This document shows, one piece after another, positions 22,240 to 33,183 of a stretch of DNA of 35,000 nucleotides; within the stretch, counting starts at the first letter, position 1, and every line of letters starts with the position of its first letter. Source of the stretch: Glandiceps talaboti (lineage: Eukaryota > Hemichordata > Enteropneusta > Spengelidae); contig NC_135562.1 of assembly GCF_964340395.1 (NCBI RefSeq), positions 22,392,718 to 22,427,717 on the forward strand, read 5' to 3'. The translations under genes and the position numbers were made by a program. A model generated the notes under the pieces. That model worked only from the letters and a program-made list of their open reading frames with translations. It had not been told where the DNA came from and did no database searches.

Positions 22240-25200
22240 GGGATGAGGGGAGGGGACCTGTTCAAGCATGTCTGGGTTATGGCTTTGGACATGAAAACTG
22301 TACCAACAAAATTGCTGCCAGGCGGATTGTATCACGATGAAAATGGATATGCACATGTATGTCATAGCACACTGTCAATACCAACTTTGAATGAGATCTG
22401 TTCAAGCATGTCTGAGTTATGGCTTTGGACATGGAAAATTTGCAAACAAAATTCGCGATATTGAATCGTATCATGACGAAAATTGATATGCACATGTATG
22501 TCATAGAACGCTGTGCTAATACCACCTTTGAATGAGATCTGTTCAAGCATGTCCGAGTTATGGCTTTGGACATGGAAAATTTGCAAACAAAATGGCTTGC
22601 AGGCAGCCATATTGGATTGTATCACGATGAAAATGGATATGCACATGTCTGTCACAGAACACTGTCCTAATACCAACTTTGAATGAGATCTGTTCAAGCA
22701 TGTCTGAGTTATGGCTTTGGACATGGAAAATTCGCAAACAAAATGGCTGCTAGGTGGCCATATTGGATCATATCACGACAACAATGAATATGCATATGTA
22801 TGTCATAGAACACTGTGCTAATACCAACTTAGAATGAGATCTGTTAAAGCATGTCTGAATTATGGCTTTGGACATGGAAAATTCGTAAACAAAATGGCTG
22901 CCAGGCAGCCATATCGGATTGTATCATGACGAAAATGGATATGCACATGTATGTCATAGAACACTGTGCTAATACCAACTTAGAATGAGATCTGTTCAAG
23001 CATGTCTGAGTTATGGCTTTGGACATGGAAAATTCACAAACAAAATGGCTGCCAGGCAGCCATATTGGATCGTATCACGACAACAATGAATATGCACATG
23101 TCTGTCACAGAACACTGTCCTAATACCAACTTTGAATGAGATCTGTTCAAGCATGTCTGAGTTATGGCTTTGGACATGGAAAATTCGCAAACAAAATGGC
23201 TGCTAGGTGGCCACATTGGATCATATCATGACAACAATGAATATGCATATGTATGTCAAAGAACACTGTCCTAATGCGACCTTTGAATGAGATCTGTTCA
23301 AGCATGTCCGAGTTATGGCTTTGGACATGGAAAATTTGCAAACAAAATGGCTTGCAGGCAGCCATATTGGATTGTATCACGATGAAAATGGATATGCACA
23401 TGTCTGTCACAGAACACTGTCCTAATACCAACTTTGAATGAGATCTGTTCAAGCATGTCTGAGTTATGGCTTTGGACATGGAAAATTTGCAAACAAAATG
23501 GCTGCTAGGTGGCCATATTGGATCATATCACGACAACAATGAATATGCATATGTATGTCATAGAACACTGTGCTAATACCAACTTAGAATGAGATCTGTT
23601 AAAGCATGTCTGAATTATGGCTTTGGACATGGAAAATTTGCAAACAAAATGGCTTGCAGGCAGCCATATTGGATCGTATCACGACAACAATGAATATGCA
23701 CATGTCTGTCACAGAACACTGTCCTAATACCAACTTTGAATGAGATCTGTTCAAGCATGTCTGAGTTATGGCTTTGGACATGGAAAATTCGCAAACAAAA
23801 TGGCTGCTAGGTGGCCATATTGGATCATATCATGACAACAATGAATATGCATATGTATGTCAAAGAACACTGTCCTAATGCGACCTTTGAATGAGATCTG
23901 TTCAAGCATGTCCGAGTTATGGCTTTGGACATGGAAAATTTGCAAACAAAATGGCTTGCAGGCAGCCATATTGGATTGTATCACGATGAAAATGGATATG
24001 CACATGTCTGTCACAGAACACTGTCCTAATACCAACTTTGAATGAGATCTGTTCAAGCATGTCTGAGTTATGGCTTTGGACATGGAAAATTTGCAAACAA
24101 AATGGCTGCTAGGTGCCCATATTGGATCATATCACGACAACAATGAATATGCATATGTATGTCAAAGAACACTGTCCTAATGCGACCTTTGAATGAGATC
24201 TGTTCAAGCATGTCTGAGTTATGGCTTTGGACATGGAAAATTTGCAAACAAAATGGCTGCTAGGTGCCCATATTGGATCATATCACGACAACAATGAATA
24301 TGCACATGTATGTCATAGAACACTGTCCTAATACCAACTTAGAACGAGGTCTGTTCAAGCATGTCTGAGTTATGGCTTTGGACATGGAAAATTTGCAAAC
24401 AAAATGGCTGCCAGGCAGCCATATTGGATCGTATCACGACAACAATGAATATGCACATGTCTGTCACAGAACACTGTCCTAATACCAACTTTGAATGAGA
24501 TCTGTTCAAGCATGTCTGAGTTATGGCTTTGGACATGGAAAATTCGCAAACAAAATGGCTGCTAGGTGGCCACATTGGATCATATCATGACAACAATGAA
24601 TATGCATATGTATGTCAAAGAACACTGTCCTAATGCGACCTTTGAATGAGATCTGTTCAAGCATGTCCGAGTTATGGCTTTGGACATGGAAAATTTGCAA
24701 ACAAAATGGCTTGCAGGCAGCCATATTGGATTGTATCACGATGAAAATGGATATGCACATGTCTGTCACAGAACACTGTCCTAATACCAACTTTGAATGA
24801 GATCTGTTCAAGCATGTCTGAGTTATGGCTTTGGACATGGAAAATTCGCAAACAAAATGGCTGCTAGGTGGCCATATTGGATCATATCACGACAACAATG
24901 AATATGCATATGTATGTCATAGAACACTGTGCTAATACCAACTTAGAATGAGATCTGTTAAAGCATGTCTGAATTATGGCTTTGGACATGGAAAATTCGT
25001 AAACAAAATGGCTGCCAGGCAGCCATATCGGATTGTATCATGACGAAAATGGATATGCACATGTATGTCATAGAACACTGTGCTAATACCAACTTAGAAT
25101 GAGATCTGTTCAAGCATGTCTGAGTTATGGCTTTGGACATGGAAAATTCACAAACAAAATGGCTGCCAGGCAGCCATATTGGATCGTATCACGACAACAA

Positions 25201-26100
25201 TGAATATGCACATGTCTGTCACAGAACACTGTCCTAATACCAACTTTGAATGAGATCTGTTCAAGCATGTCTGAGTTATGGCTTTGGACATGGAAAATTC
25301 GCAAACAAAATGGCTGCTAGGTGGCCATATTGGATCATATCATGACAACAATGAATATGCATATGTATGTCAAAGAACACTGTCCTAATGCGACCTTTGA
25401 ATGAGATCTGTTCAAGCATGTCCGAGTTATGGCTTTGGACATGGAAAATTTGCAAACAAAATGGCTTGCAGGCAGCCATATTGGATTGTATCACGATGAA
25501 AATGGATATGCACATGTCTGTCACAGAACACTGTCCTAATACCAACTTTGAATGAGATCTGTTCAAGCATGTCTGAGTTATGGCTTTGGACATGGAAAAT
25601 TTGCAAACAAAATGGCTGCTAGGTGCCCATATTGGATCATATCACGACAACAATGAATATGCATATGTATGTCAAAGAACACTGTCCTAATGCGACCTTT
25701 GAATGAGATCTGTTCAAGCATGTCTGAGTTATGGCTTTGGACATGGAAAATTTGCAAACAAAATGGCTGCTAGGTGCCCATATTGGATCATATCACGACA
25801 ACAATGAATATGCACATGTATGTCATAGAACACTGTCCTAATACCAACTTAGAACGAGGTCTGTTCAAGCATGTCTGAGTTATGGCTTTGGACATGGAAA
25901 ATTTGCAAACAAAATGGCTGCCAGACAGCCATATTGGATCGTATCACGACAACAATGAATATGCACATGTATGTCATAGAACACTGTCCTAATACCAACT
26001 TTGAATGAGATCTGTTCACGCATGTCTGAGTTATGGCTTTGGACAGGGAAAATTTGCAAACAAAATGGCTGCTTGGCAGCCATATTGGATCAAATCATAA
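22240..26100. repeat. 151-bp satellite array, about 25 monomers
   Basis: Monomers contain GAGATCTGTTCAAGCATGTC, TGAGTTATGGCTTTGGACAT, GCAAACAAAATGGCTGC and CACAGAACACTGTCCTAATA. Blocks recur at multiples of 151 bp: 604, 755, 1,359, 1,510 and 2,114 bp offsets are all seen (for example 22844 versus 24958, and 23857 versus 25367). Frames such as the 105-codon minus-strand ones recur with the monomer and are repeat artefacts. The array passes without a break into a Helitron/HINE-like tail at 26100-26262. Confidence 0.95.
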
Positions 26101-26262
26101 AACAAATTGACGTGCATATGTATGCCATATTATGTTGCCCCTGTACCAAGTTTGAAAGAAATCGGTCCAGGCATCTCCAAGAAACGGCTGCGGATGGACG
26201 GACGGATAGACGGACGGAAACAAATCCATAAGTCCCCATCCGGACTTCGTCCGGCGGGGTCT
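26101..26262 (+). mobile_element. Helitron/HINE-like 3' end: last core unit, ACGG microsatellite, hairpin
   Basis: In order: a diverged core unit (GTACCAAGTTTGAAAGAAAT, GGTCCAGGCATCTCC) alignable with the 151-bp monomer; a GACGGACGGATAGACGGACGG microsatellite stretch; and AGTCCCC plus the hairpin CCGGAC-TTC-GTCCGG (26240-26254), followed by GGGGTCTAATGAC. A GC-rich hairpin followed by CTRR (here CTAA) and then a T is the usual Helitron 3' end. Core repeats plus an ACGG microsatellite are known from bivalve HINE/pearl-type elements. The exact end is uncertain, because another copy continues the match a few bases further (CTAATGACTG). Confidence 0.55.
26240..26254 (+). other. terminal hairpin CCGGAC-TTC-GTCCGG
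   Basis: A perfect 6-bp GC-rich stem with a three-base loop. It is flanked by CCCC and GGGG, which extend the pairing across a small internal bulge. Confidence 0.85.
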
Positions 26263-26540
26263 AATGACTGGCAAATGCACAAACAAAGGAAAAGGATTTT
26301 TGAGGTTGGCTATAAATAATTCCAATGTTTTACAGCTTTAATCCTAGAAAATTTTAATAATGAATGAAATAAACTAGGGATCTAAAATAATTTTGTGGCA
26401 ATTCAAATTTTAATTTTCTAACAAATTTATCAAAAACACTGTCCATAATTGTCAACAACATTCAACTTGTAGTAGACATAACATCGTCTGATATTTTAAT
26501 TTAATAGTCTATGGATCTGCTTGCAGGTGGTGCACATATT
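26263..26540. other. no gene seen
   Basis: AT-rich spacer between the Helitron-like tail and a foldback element. Confidence 0.4.
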
Positions 26541-26543
26541 TTG

Positions 26544-26658
26544 TTAGTCCTGCTTGCATACGGAACAAGTCACCCTTTGGTGTTGAGGGCTGTGTCAGTA
26601 ATATAGACCCCTGCCCATCTGCAAGCAGGGCTAGCATTTTGTATGCAAGCTGGACTAA
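26544..26658. mobile_element. 115-bp foldback element
   Basis: TTAGTCCTGCTTGCATAC (26544-26561) and GTATGCAAGCTGGACTAA (26641-26658) pair at 17 of 18 positions. Inside lies a second stem, CCCTGC...GCAGGG (about 26609-26630). No clear target duplication. It resembles a small MITE or a structured-RNA-like palindrome. Confidence 0.5.
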
Positions 26659-26814
26659 ATTTAGTCAAGTGTTCAAAGCTCAATGTGACATGGCAAGATA
26701 CATTGTGTAAATCGGAATTGGAGACCTACTAATCTCGGCAAAAATAAATATTCCGCTAATCATAACTGAAAAGATCTTGTCTGAAAATTTTTCAATATCA
26801 ATGACAGAGATGCA

Positions 26815-29800
26815 GAGTGCTAGTACTCATACAACCAATACCTACCACTCACATACTGTACTCTGTCAGTACAGTGTATTCATACACCAATACCTGCCAC
26901 TCACACATTGTACTCTGTCAGTACAGTGTATTCATACACCAATACCTACCACTCACACATTGTACTCTGCCAGTACAGTGTACTCATACAACCAATACCT
27001 ACCACTCACATACTGTACTCTGTCAGTACAGTGTACTCATACTACCAATACCTACCACTCACATACTGTACTCTGTCAGTGTAGTGTACTCATACTACCA
27101 ATACCTACCACTCACATACTGTACTCTGTCAGTACAGTGTACTCATACACCAATACCTACCACTCACATACTGTACTCTGTCAGTGCAGTGTATTCATAC
27201 ACCAATACCTACCACTCACATACTGTACTCTGTCAGTGCAGTGTATTCATACTACCAATACCTACCACTCACATACTGTACTCTGTCAGTACAGTGTACT
27301 CATACACCAATACCTACCATTCACATACTGTACTCTGTTAGTGCAGTGTACTCATACTACCAATACCTACCACTCACATACTGTACTCTGTCAGTACAGT
27401 GTACTCATACTACCAATACCTACCACTCACATACTGTACTCTGCCAGTACAGTGTACTCATACTACCAATACCTACCACTCACATACTGTACTCTGTTAG
27501 TGCAGTGTACTCATACTACCAATACCTACCACTCACATACTGTACTCTGTTAGTGCAGTGTACTCATACTACCAATACCTACCACTCACATACTGTACTC
27601 TGCCAGTACAGTGTACTCATACTACCAATACTTACCACTCACACATTGTACTCTGCCAGTACAGTGTACTCATACAACCAATACCTACCATTCACATACT
27701 GTACTCTGTTAGTGCAGTGTACTCATACTACCAATACCGACCACTCACATACTGTACTCTGTTAGTGCAGTGTACTCATACTACCAATACCTACCACTCA
27801 CATACTGTACTCTGTTAGTGCAGTGTACTCATACTACCAATACCTACCACTCACATACTGTACTCTGCCAGTACAGTGTACTCATACTACCAATACCTAC
27901 CACTCACATACTGTACTCTGTTAGTGCAGTGTACTCATACTACCAATACCTACCACTCACATACTGTACTCTGTCAGTACAGTGTACTCATACTACCAAT
28001 ACCTACCACTCACATACTGTACTCTGTCAGTGCAGTGTACTCATACAACCAATACCTACCACTCACATACTGTACTCTGTTAGTGCAGTGTACTCATACT
28101 ACCAATACCTACCACTCACATACTGTACTCTGTCAGTACAGTGTACTCATACACCAATACCTACCATTCACATATTGTACTCTGTCAGTGCAGTGTACTC
28201 ATACAACCAATACCTACCACTCACATACTGTACTCTGCCAGTACAGTGTACTCATACTACCAATACCTACCACTCACACATTGTACTCTGTCAGTGTAGT
28301 GTACTCATACAACCAATACCTACCACTCACATACTGTACTCTGTCAGTACAGTGTACTCATACAACCAATACCTACCATCCACATACTGTACTCTGTTAG
28401 TGCAGTGTACTCATACTACCAATACCTACCACTCACATACTGTACTCTGTTAGTGCAGTGTACTCATACTACCAATACCTACCACTCACATACTGTACTC
28501 TGTCAGTACAGTGTACTCATACTACCAATACCTACCACTCACATACTGTACTCTGTTAGTGCAGTGTATTCATACTACCAATACCTACCACTCACATACT
28601 GTACTCTGTCAGTGCAGTGTACTCATACAACCAATACCTACCACTCACATACTGTACTCTGTCAGTACAGTGTACTCATACTACCAATACCTACCACTCA
28701 CATACTGTACTCTGCCAGTACAGTGTACTCATACAACCAATACCTACCACTCACATACTGTACTCTGCCAGTACAGTGTACTCATACTACCAATACCTAC
28801 CATTCACATACTGTACTCTGTTAGTGCAGTGTACTCATACAACCAATACCTACCACTCACATACTGTACTCTGTCAGTACAGTGTACTCATACTACCGAT
28901 ACCTACCACTCACATACTGTACTCTGCCAGTACAGTGTACTCATACTACCAATACCTACCACTCACATACTGTACTCTGTCAGTACAGTGTACTCATACA
29001 CCAATACCTACCATTCACATACTGTACTCTGTTAGTGCAGTGTATTCATACACCAATACCTACCACTCACATATTGTACTCTGTCAGTGCAGTGTACTCA
29101 TACACCAATACCTACCACTCACATACTGTACTCTGTTAGTGCAGTGTACTCATACTACCAATACCTACCACTCACATACTGTACTCTGTTAGTGCAGTGT
29201 ACTCATACTACCAATACCTACCACTCACATACTGTACTCTGTTAGTGCAGTGTATTCATACACCAATACCTACCACTCACATACTGTACTCTGTCAGTGC
29301 AGTGTACTCATACTACCAATACCTACCACTCACATACTGTACTCTGTTTGTGCAGTGTACTCATACTACCAATACCTACCACTCACATACTGTACTCTGT
29401 TAGTGCAGTGTACTCATACTACCAATACCTACCACTCACATACTGTACTCTGCCAGTACAGTGTACTCATACTACCAATACTTACCACTCACACATTGTA
29501 CTCTGCCAGTACAGTGTACTCATACAACCAATACCTACCATTCACATACTGTACTCTGTTAGTGCAGTGTACTCATACTACCAATACCTACCACTCACAT
29601 ACTGTACTCTGTTAGTGCAGTGTACTCATACTACCAATACCTACCACTCACATACTGTACTCTGTTAGTGCAGTGTACTCATACTACCAATACCTACCAC
29701 TCACATACTGTACTCTGCCAGTACAGTGTACTCATACTACCAATACCTACCACTCACATACTGTACTCTGTTAGTGCAGTGTACTCATACTACCAATACC

Positions 29801-30080
29801 TACCACTCACATACTGTACTCTGTCAGTACAGTGTACTCATACTACCAATACCTACCACTCACATACTGTACTCTGCCAGTACAGTGTACTCATACTACC
29901 AATACCTACCACTCACATACTGTACTCTGTTAGTGCAGTGTACTCATACTACCAATACCTACCACTCACATACTGTACTCTGTCAGTACAGTGTACTCAT
30001 ACTACCAATACCTACCACTCACATACTGTACTATGTCAGTGCAGTGTACTCATACTACCAATACCTACCATTTACTGACT
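26815..30080. repeat. 53-bp satellite array, about 61 monomers
   Basis: The monomer is TACTCATACTACCAATACCT followed by ACCACTCACATACTGTACTC and TGTCAGTACAGTG (53 bp). A 52-bp variant lacks one base in CATACACC. The commonest form has no stop codon on the plus strand, so frames of up to 258 codons arise by chance in all three frames. ACTGTAC and GTACAGT form a 7-bp inverted repeat in each canonical monomer; GTTAGTGCAG variants weaken it. A block with the rare CAATACTTACC variant recurs at 27625 and 29476, about 35 monomers apart, showing a recent ~1.85-kb duplication. Confidence 0.95.
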
Positions 30081-30163
30081 ACTCTGTGTTATCATAAAAT
30101 TTAGATCTAGATATAAGCTCTACCATTTGCATAGCATAAACCATTATCACTTCCTTCTTACAG

Positions 30164-30404
30164 AACCAGTAAGCTTGTATCCCACAGTATCATCCCATCA
30201 ACTCAGGTGTGGGTGAAGATAGGGGGTGACCATGGAGGAGGAAGTATGAAATCTGTGTTCCAGATTTTGAATGTGTCTGAGCCCAACAGCTGTGATAACA
30301 GTTGTCTGGAATTTGTTCCAAGCTGAAGACACAGACAAGAACCTTCGCACAGCAATGCAACTGAATAGAGACCAAGTCAATTTACTTGATGGTCATGAAT
30401 GGAA
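30164..30404 (+). CDS. exon A with frameshift
   Basis: Acceptor TTCCTTCTTACAG. The frame from 30165 reads TSKLVSHSIIPSTQVWVKIG, then GDHGGGSMKS and NVSEPNSCDNS, and hits TGA at 30324. The family-like continuation (FQAEDTDKNLRTAMQLNRDQ) lies in the next frame from 30316, so one base is gained or two lost near 30315. The strong donor GTAGGT starts at 30405, and the two leftover bases complete a Lys codon with exon B. Confidence 0.7.
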
Positions 30405-30525
30405 GTAGGTTTATTTTATGTGTACTTTGCTATAATGTGGTCTCCTTCTTATTTCAGATTTATTGTCTGCTGTCTTTTACACTCAATAATCACTACATTA
30501 ACCAACATATCTTTATATCACCCAG

Positions 30526-30602
30526 GGAGAAATCACTTGTGGTCTTGATAGTTGGGGATTATGAGTATCTCCTGAAGATCTATGGTTTATCTGGCCCAAG
30601 TG
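30526..30602 (+). CDS. exon B
   Basis: Acceptor ATATCACCCAG, donor GTATAT. It reads EKSLVVLIVGDYEYLLKIYG and then LSGPSG, with a split Gly codon completed by exon C. The GDYE and YGLSG motifs are the clearest family signature. Confidence 0.75.
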
Positions 30603-31155
30603 GTATATGATCATATACATGATATACATTGTATTTATAATAACCATAATTTTGCTTTCAAATAGCCAGCAACATCACATGACTGTCTCGAACAAACATG
30701 CTGTCCCAAATCAGAATACATATAATTGTGTGGTCATATCTGGCCATATTCAATGACAGCAGTCCATAATATATTGGAAAGAAACCAATTTTTATTTTTA
30801 AAGTTCTGGTATTCCTTGGGTGACAGCTGCATAAAGTAGTCATATTATTCACCTGAAACAACACAGTAACCATCCGCTGGACTATCATTTATATATACTA
30901 ATTTCTTCATCTCAGCATCTAACAATCTCAGTTGTAGCCTCAATTTTAAGGGGTCCTCTGTCAGGACAGCATGAGTTCAGAGCAATATATAACCTTCACA
31001 TTGATAACAAATATCGGCAACTTATTAATTTGTAGAATGCTCTTTCAGATGTTCAGCATATAGATATCAGATCACCAAATATTGTTTGTTTATTTTCATT
31101 GCAGTGAGACCAGTAGTATCTACATTTAGCTAACCCCCCTATGTTTTATTGATAG

Positions 31156-31358
31156 GAAAACACTTTTGTCTTTGGTGTCTTGTCACCAGAGACACTGCAA
31201 ACATGGCACCTGACAAAAGGCCATCAATGCAATGTAGAACTCTGTCACAGATTAAAGTGGACTATGCCAACTTCCAAGAAAATGGAAGTGTGATCAAAGA
31301 TGCCAAGCAATACAACAACTGTGTAAGGCAACCATACTTTGACATACCATTGTGCAGG
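31156..31358 (+). CDS. exon C
   Basis: Acceptor TATTGATAG, donor GTTAGT. It begins KHFCLWC, where the Cys-x2-Cys pair suggests a possible metal-binding knuckle, continues through MQCRTLSQIKVDYANFQENG, and ends FDIPLCR in phase 0. It joins exon D to give FDIPLCRVALPVPHISLG. Confidence 0.75.
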
Positions 31359-31459
31359 GTTAGTATTCACTTACATAGTAAAATTGATTTCAGCTTTGCT
31401 TTCATTTTCAGGCACCACATACAGTTAAATACTGATCATATCAATTCTTTCATATACAG

Positions 31460-31756
31460 GTTGCTCTCCCTGTCCCACATATTTCATTAGGCATTTTTCA
31501 TAAATTTTTCAAAGTACTACAATCTGCCTGCCAGCTACTTGACATCAAAATCTTCTTCATCACCTTCTTGGTGAAATCGGATGACGTCGATGAGCCTGTC
31601 CTGCTGTCAGAGCAGTTTGAGGAGTATACCAAAATGATTCATCACATAGTACAACTTGAGTCCGAGGCTGATACTCTCAAAGAGACAGCGGACAATCTCA
31701 GCTGTCAAATAGAGAGTGTTATGCTGCAGGATGATAGTGATGATGATGACAGCGGT
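31460..31756 (+). CDS. exon D
   Basis: The acceptor CATATACAG is followed by VALPVPHISLGIFHKFFKVL, then about 60 residues rich in Glu, Asp and Leu (coiled-coil-like) and an Asp run. The open frame continues past a possible phase 0 donor (GTAACA at 31757) to a TAA at 31796-31798. I place the exon end at the donor because exon E needs phase 0; if it is not used, the protein would stop here. Confidence 0.6.
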
Positions 31757-32096
31757 GTAACACTCAATGAGTTGAGACACATGGAAGAAACGGATTAAGC
31801 TATTTCTTACAAGCAGGCTGACGACAAGGTTCATAATAGTTTGACTTTTTAGTGCAACTGAAATTGACATAAATGGAGAATAAATCAACACTTTTTCTGG
31901 GTGTCACCCATTACTTTACAGCTGACAATATATTGTGTGTTGGGTCATAATGGGCCAGTAGTTGAACGTGAGTGTAGAAACATACATGTATATATTACTA
32001 GGGCAATTACATTTTATATACAACATTAATGATATGTATTATTCAATTCACAGGGTGACATAAAATAACTATGTACTTGTGTGTATGTACTTTTAG

Positions 32097-32249
32097 AGAA
32101 CAGAAGCAGAAGAACTGAGAGAGAAATTGCCTCTCCATGCAGGTTACACGGTGAAAGGTTTAGAGTCTGCTTTGGCAGGAATTAATGTATACCTGCAAAG
32201 CTACCATAGCCAGGCCTTTGTAGGAAACCATGTAGACAAATGTTGCAAG
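32097..32249 (+). CDS. exon E
   Basis: Acceptor GTACTTTTAG, donor AAG|GTTTGT. It reads RTEAEELREKLPLHAGYTVK and ends FVGNHVDKCCK, 51 codons in phase 0. The CxxH/HxxxCC-like spacing near the end may be structural, but this is speculative. Confidence 0.6.
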
Positions 32250-32609
32250 GTTTGTAGGGGAAAAAATTCAAAATTAGAGTATTCTTGAAACCCCATGCAC
32301 TAAACAATTTGTTCTACTGACCCAGCTTATGCAATAGACAAGTGATAGTTTTATGTATTGGCTTGTTTGCATGTCTAACCTTCCAACAGTTTAGTCATAC
32401 ATTGATTTGCATTGACAAGGTTTCATTGTTACTAAATATTACTAATTTTGTTTACAGTGTTAACTGTTGAAAAGTTTGTTTTACAGTTTACTATGTTTTA
32501 TCAGCATGCTTTGTTTCAGTTCCATATTCAGATTCTACCTGTTCTTGTATTGGAGTTCAAACAGTAAGTAATTTTCAGTTCTCAGTCTAATAATTTAACT
32601 TATTTACAG

Positions 32610-32787
32610 CCGGAAAATGCCAGCTTACTATGTGACAGTGTGGTGAAAACTACTGTTTGTTCCCAATTACTCCATGAAGCTTGTACGATTGTGGCAAAAT
32701 ACCAGCCACTATTTACATACTTTAGCCAGAGCCACAATCTCTATTCAGTTAGTCATGACTTAACCAATGAAGAGATAGACGTGTTAG
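32610..32787 (+). CDS. exon F
   Basis: Acceptor ACTTATTTACAG, donor G|GTATGT. It reads PENASLLCDSVVKTTVCSQL and ends HDLTNEEIDVL plus one base. The split codon is completed to Glu by exon G. Confidence 0.65.
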
Positions 32788-33183
32788 GTATGTGGTGTTA
32801 GATAGGTCACACACATACACACAATGCATGTGACATAGTTGAAATTTTACAACGGTATCACAAATGAACAAGCACAATATTTCAGTACCAACTATTTTTC
32901 CATAGAAGTACAACAACCATAGTCCATAGAACACATTTTGTGTGTTTCTATCTTTGTAATTAAAATCTTTTCTTTACAGGTAGCCATTTAAGACAAAAGT
33001 ACAAACTTGAATGACATATTCTCAAAAACAATTCTCAAACCTAGCATTGATTTTTCACTGAGATATCTGTGAACCCGTTTGATTCTCTGTATTTCCAAAA
33101 TGTAACAATCTTTTTTACAATTGATCTAGATAAAAGATAATAAAATGTATAATTTTATGTTTATTTTTCTTTTATATCTACAG

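Noticed and set aside
22277-26083. Repeated 60-105 codon frames beginning MSKAITQTC
   Set aside because: The frame recurs with the 151-bp satellite period and has no independent coding signal.
14215-26100. CRISPR-like array
   Set aside because: Repeats are contiguous satellites of 132 or 151 bp without unique spacers, in a eukaryotic sequence.
26521-26660. Possible tRNA or snRNA-like cloverleaf
   Set aside because: The pairing is a simple foldback with a nested stem; I could not find A- and B-box promoter motifs or an anticodon arm.
26777-29668. Plus-strand frames of 120-258 codons reading Tyr-Gln-Tyr-Leu-Pro-Leu-Thr-Tyr-Cys repeats
   Set aside because: They come from a 53-bp monomer lacking stop codons; the same peptides appear in several frames because 53 is not a multiple of three.
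30190-30380. Minus-strand frames of about 60 codons
   Set aside because: Shadows of exon A of the plus-strand copy.
31607-31891. 94-codon minus-strand frame
   Set aside because: Antisense shadow of exon D, which has family motifs on the plus strand.
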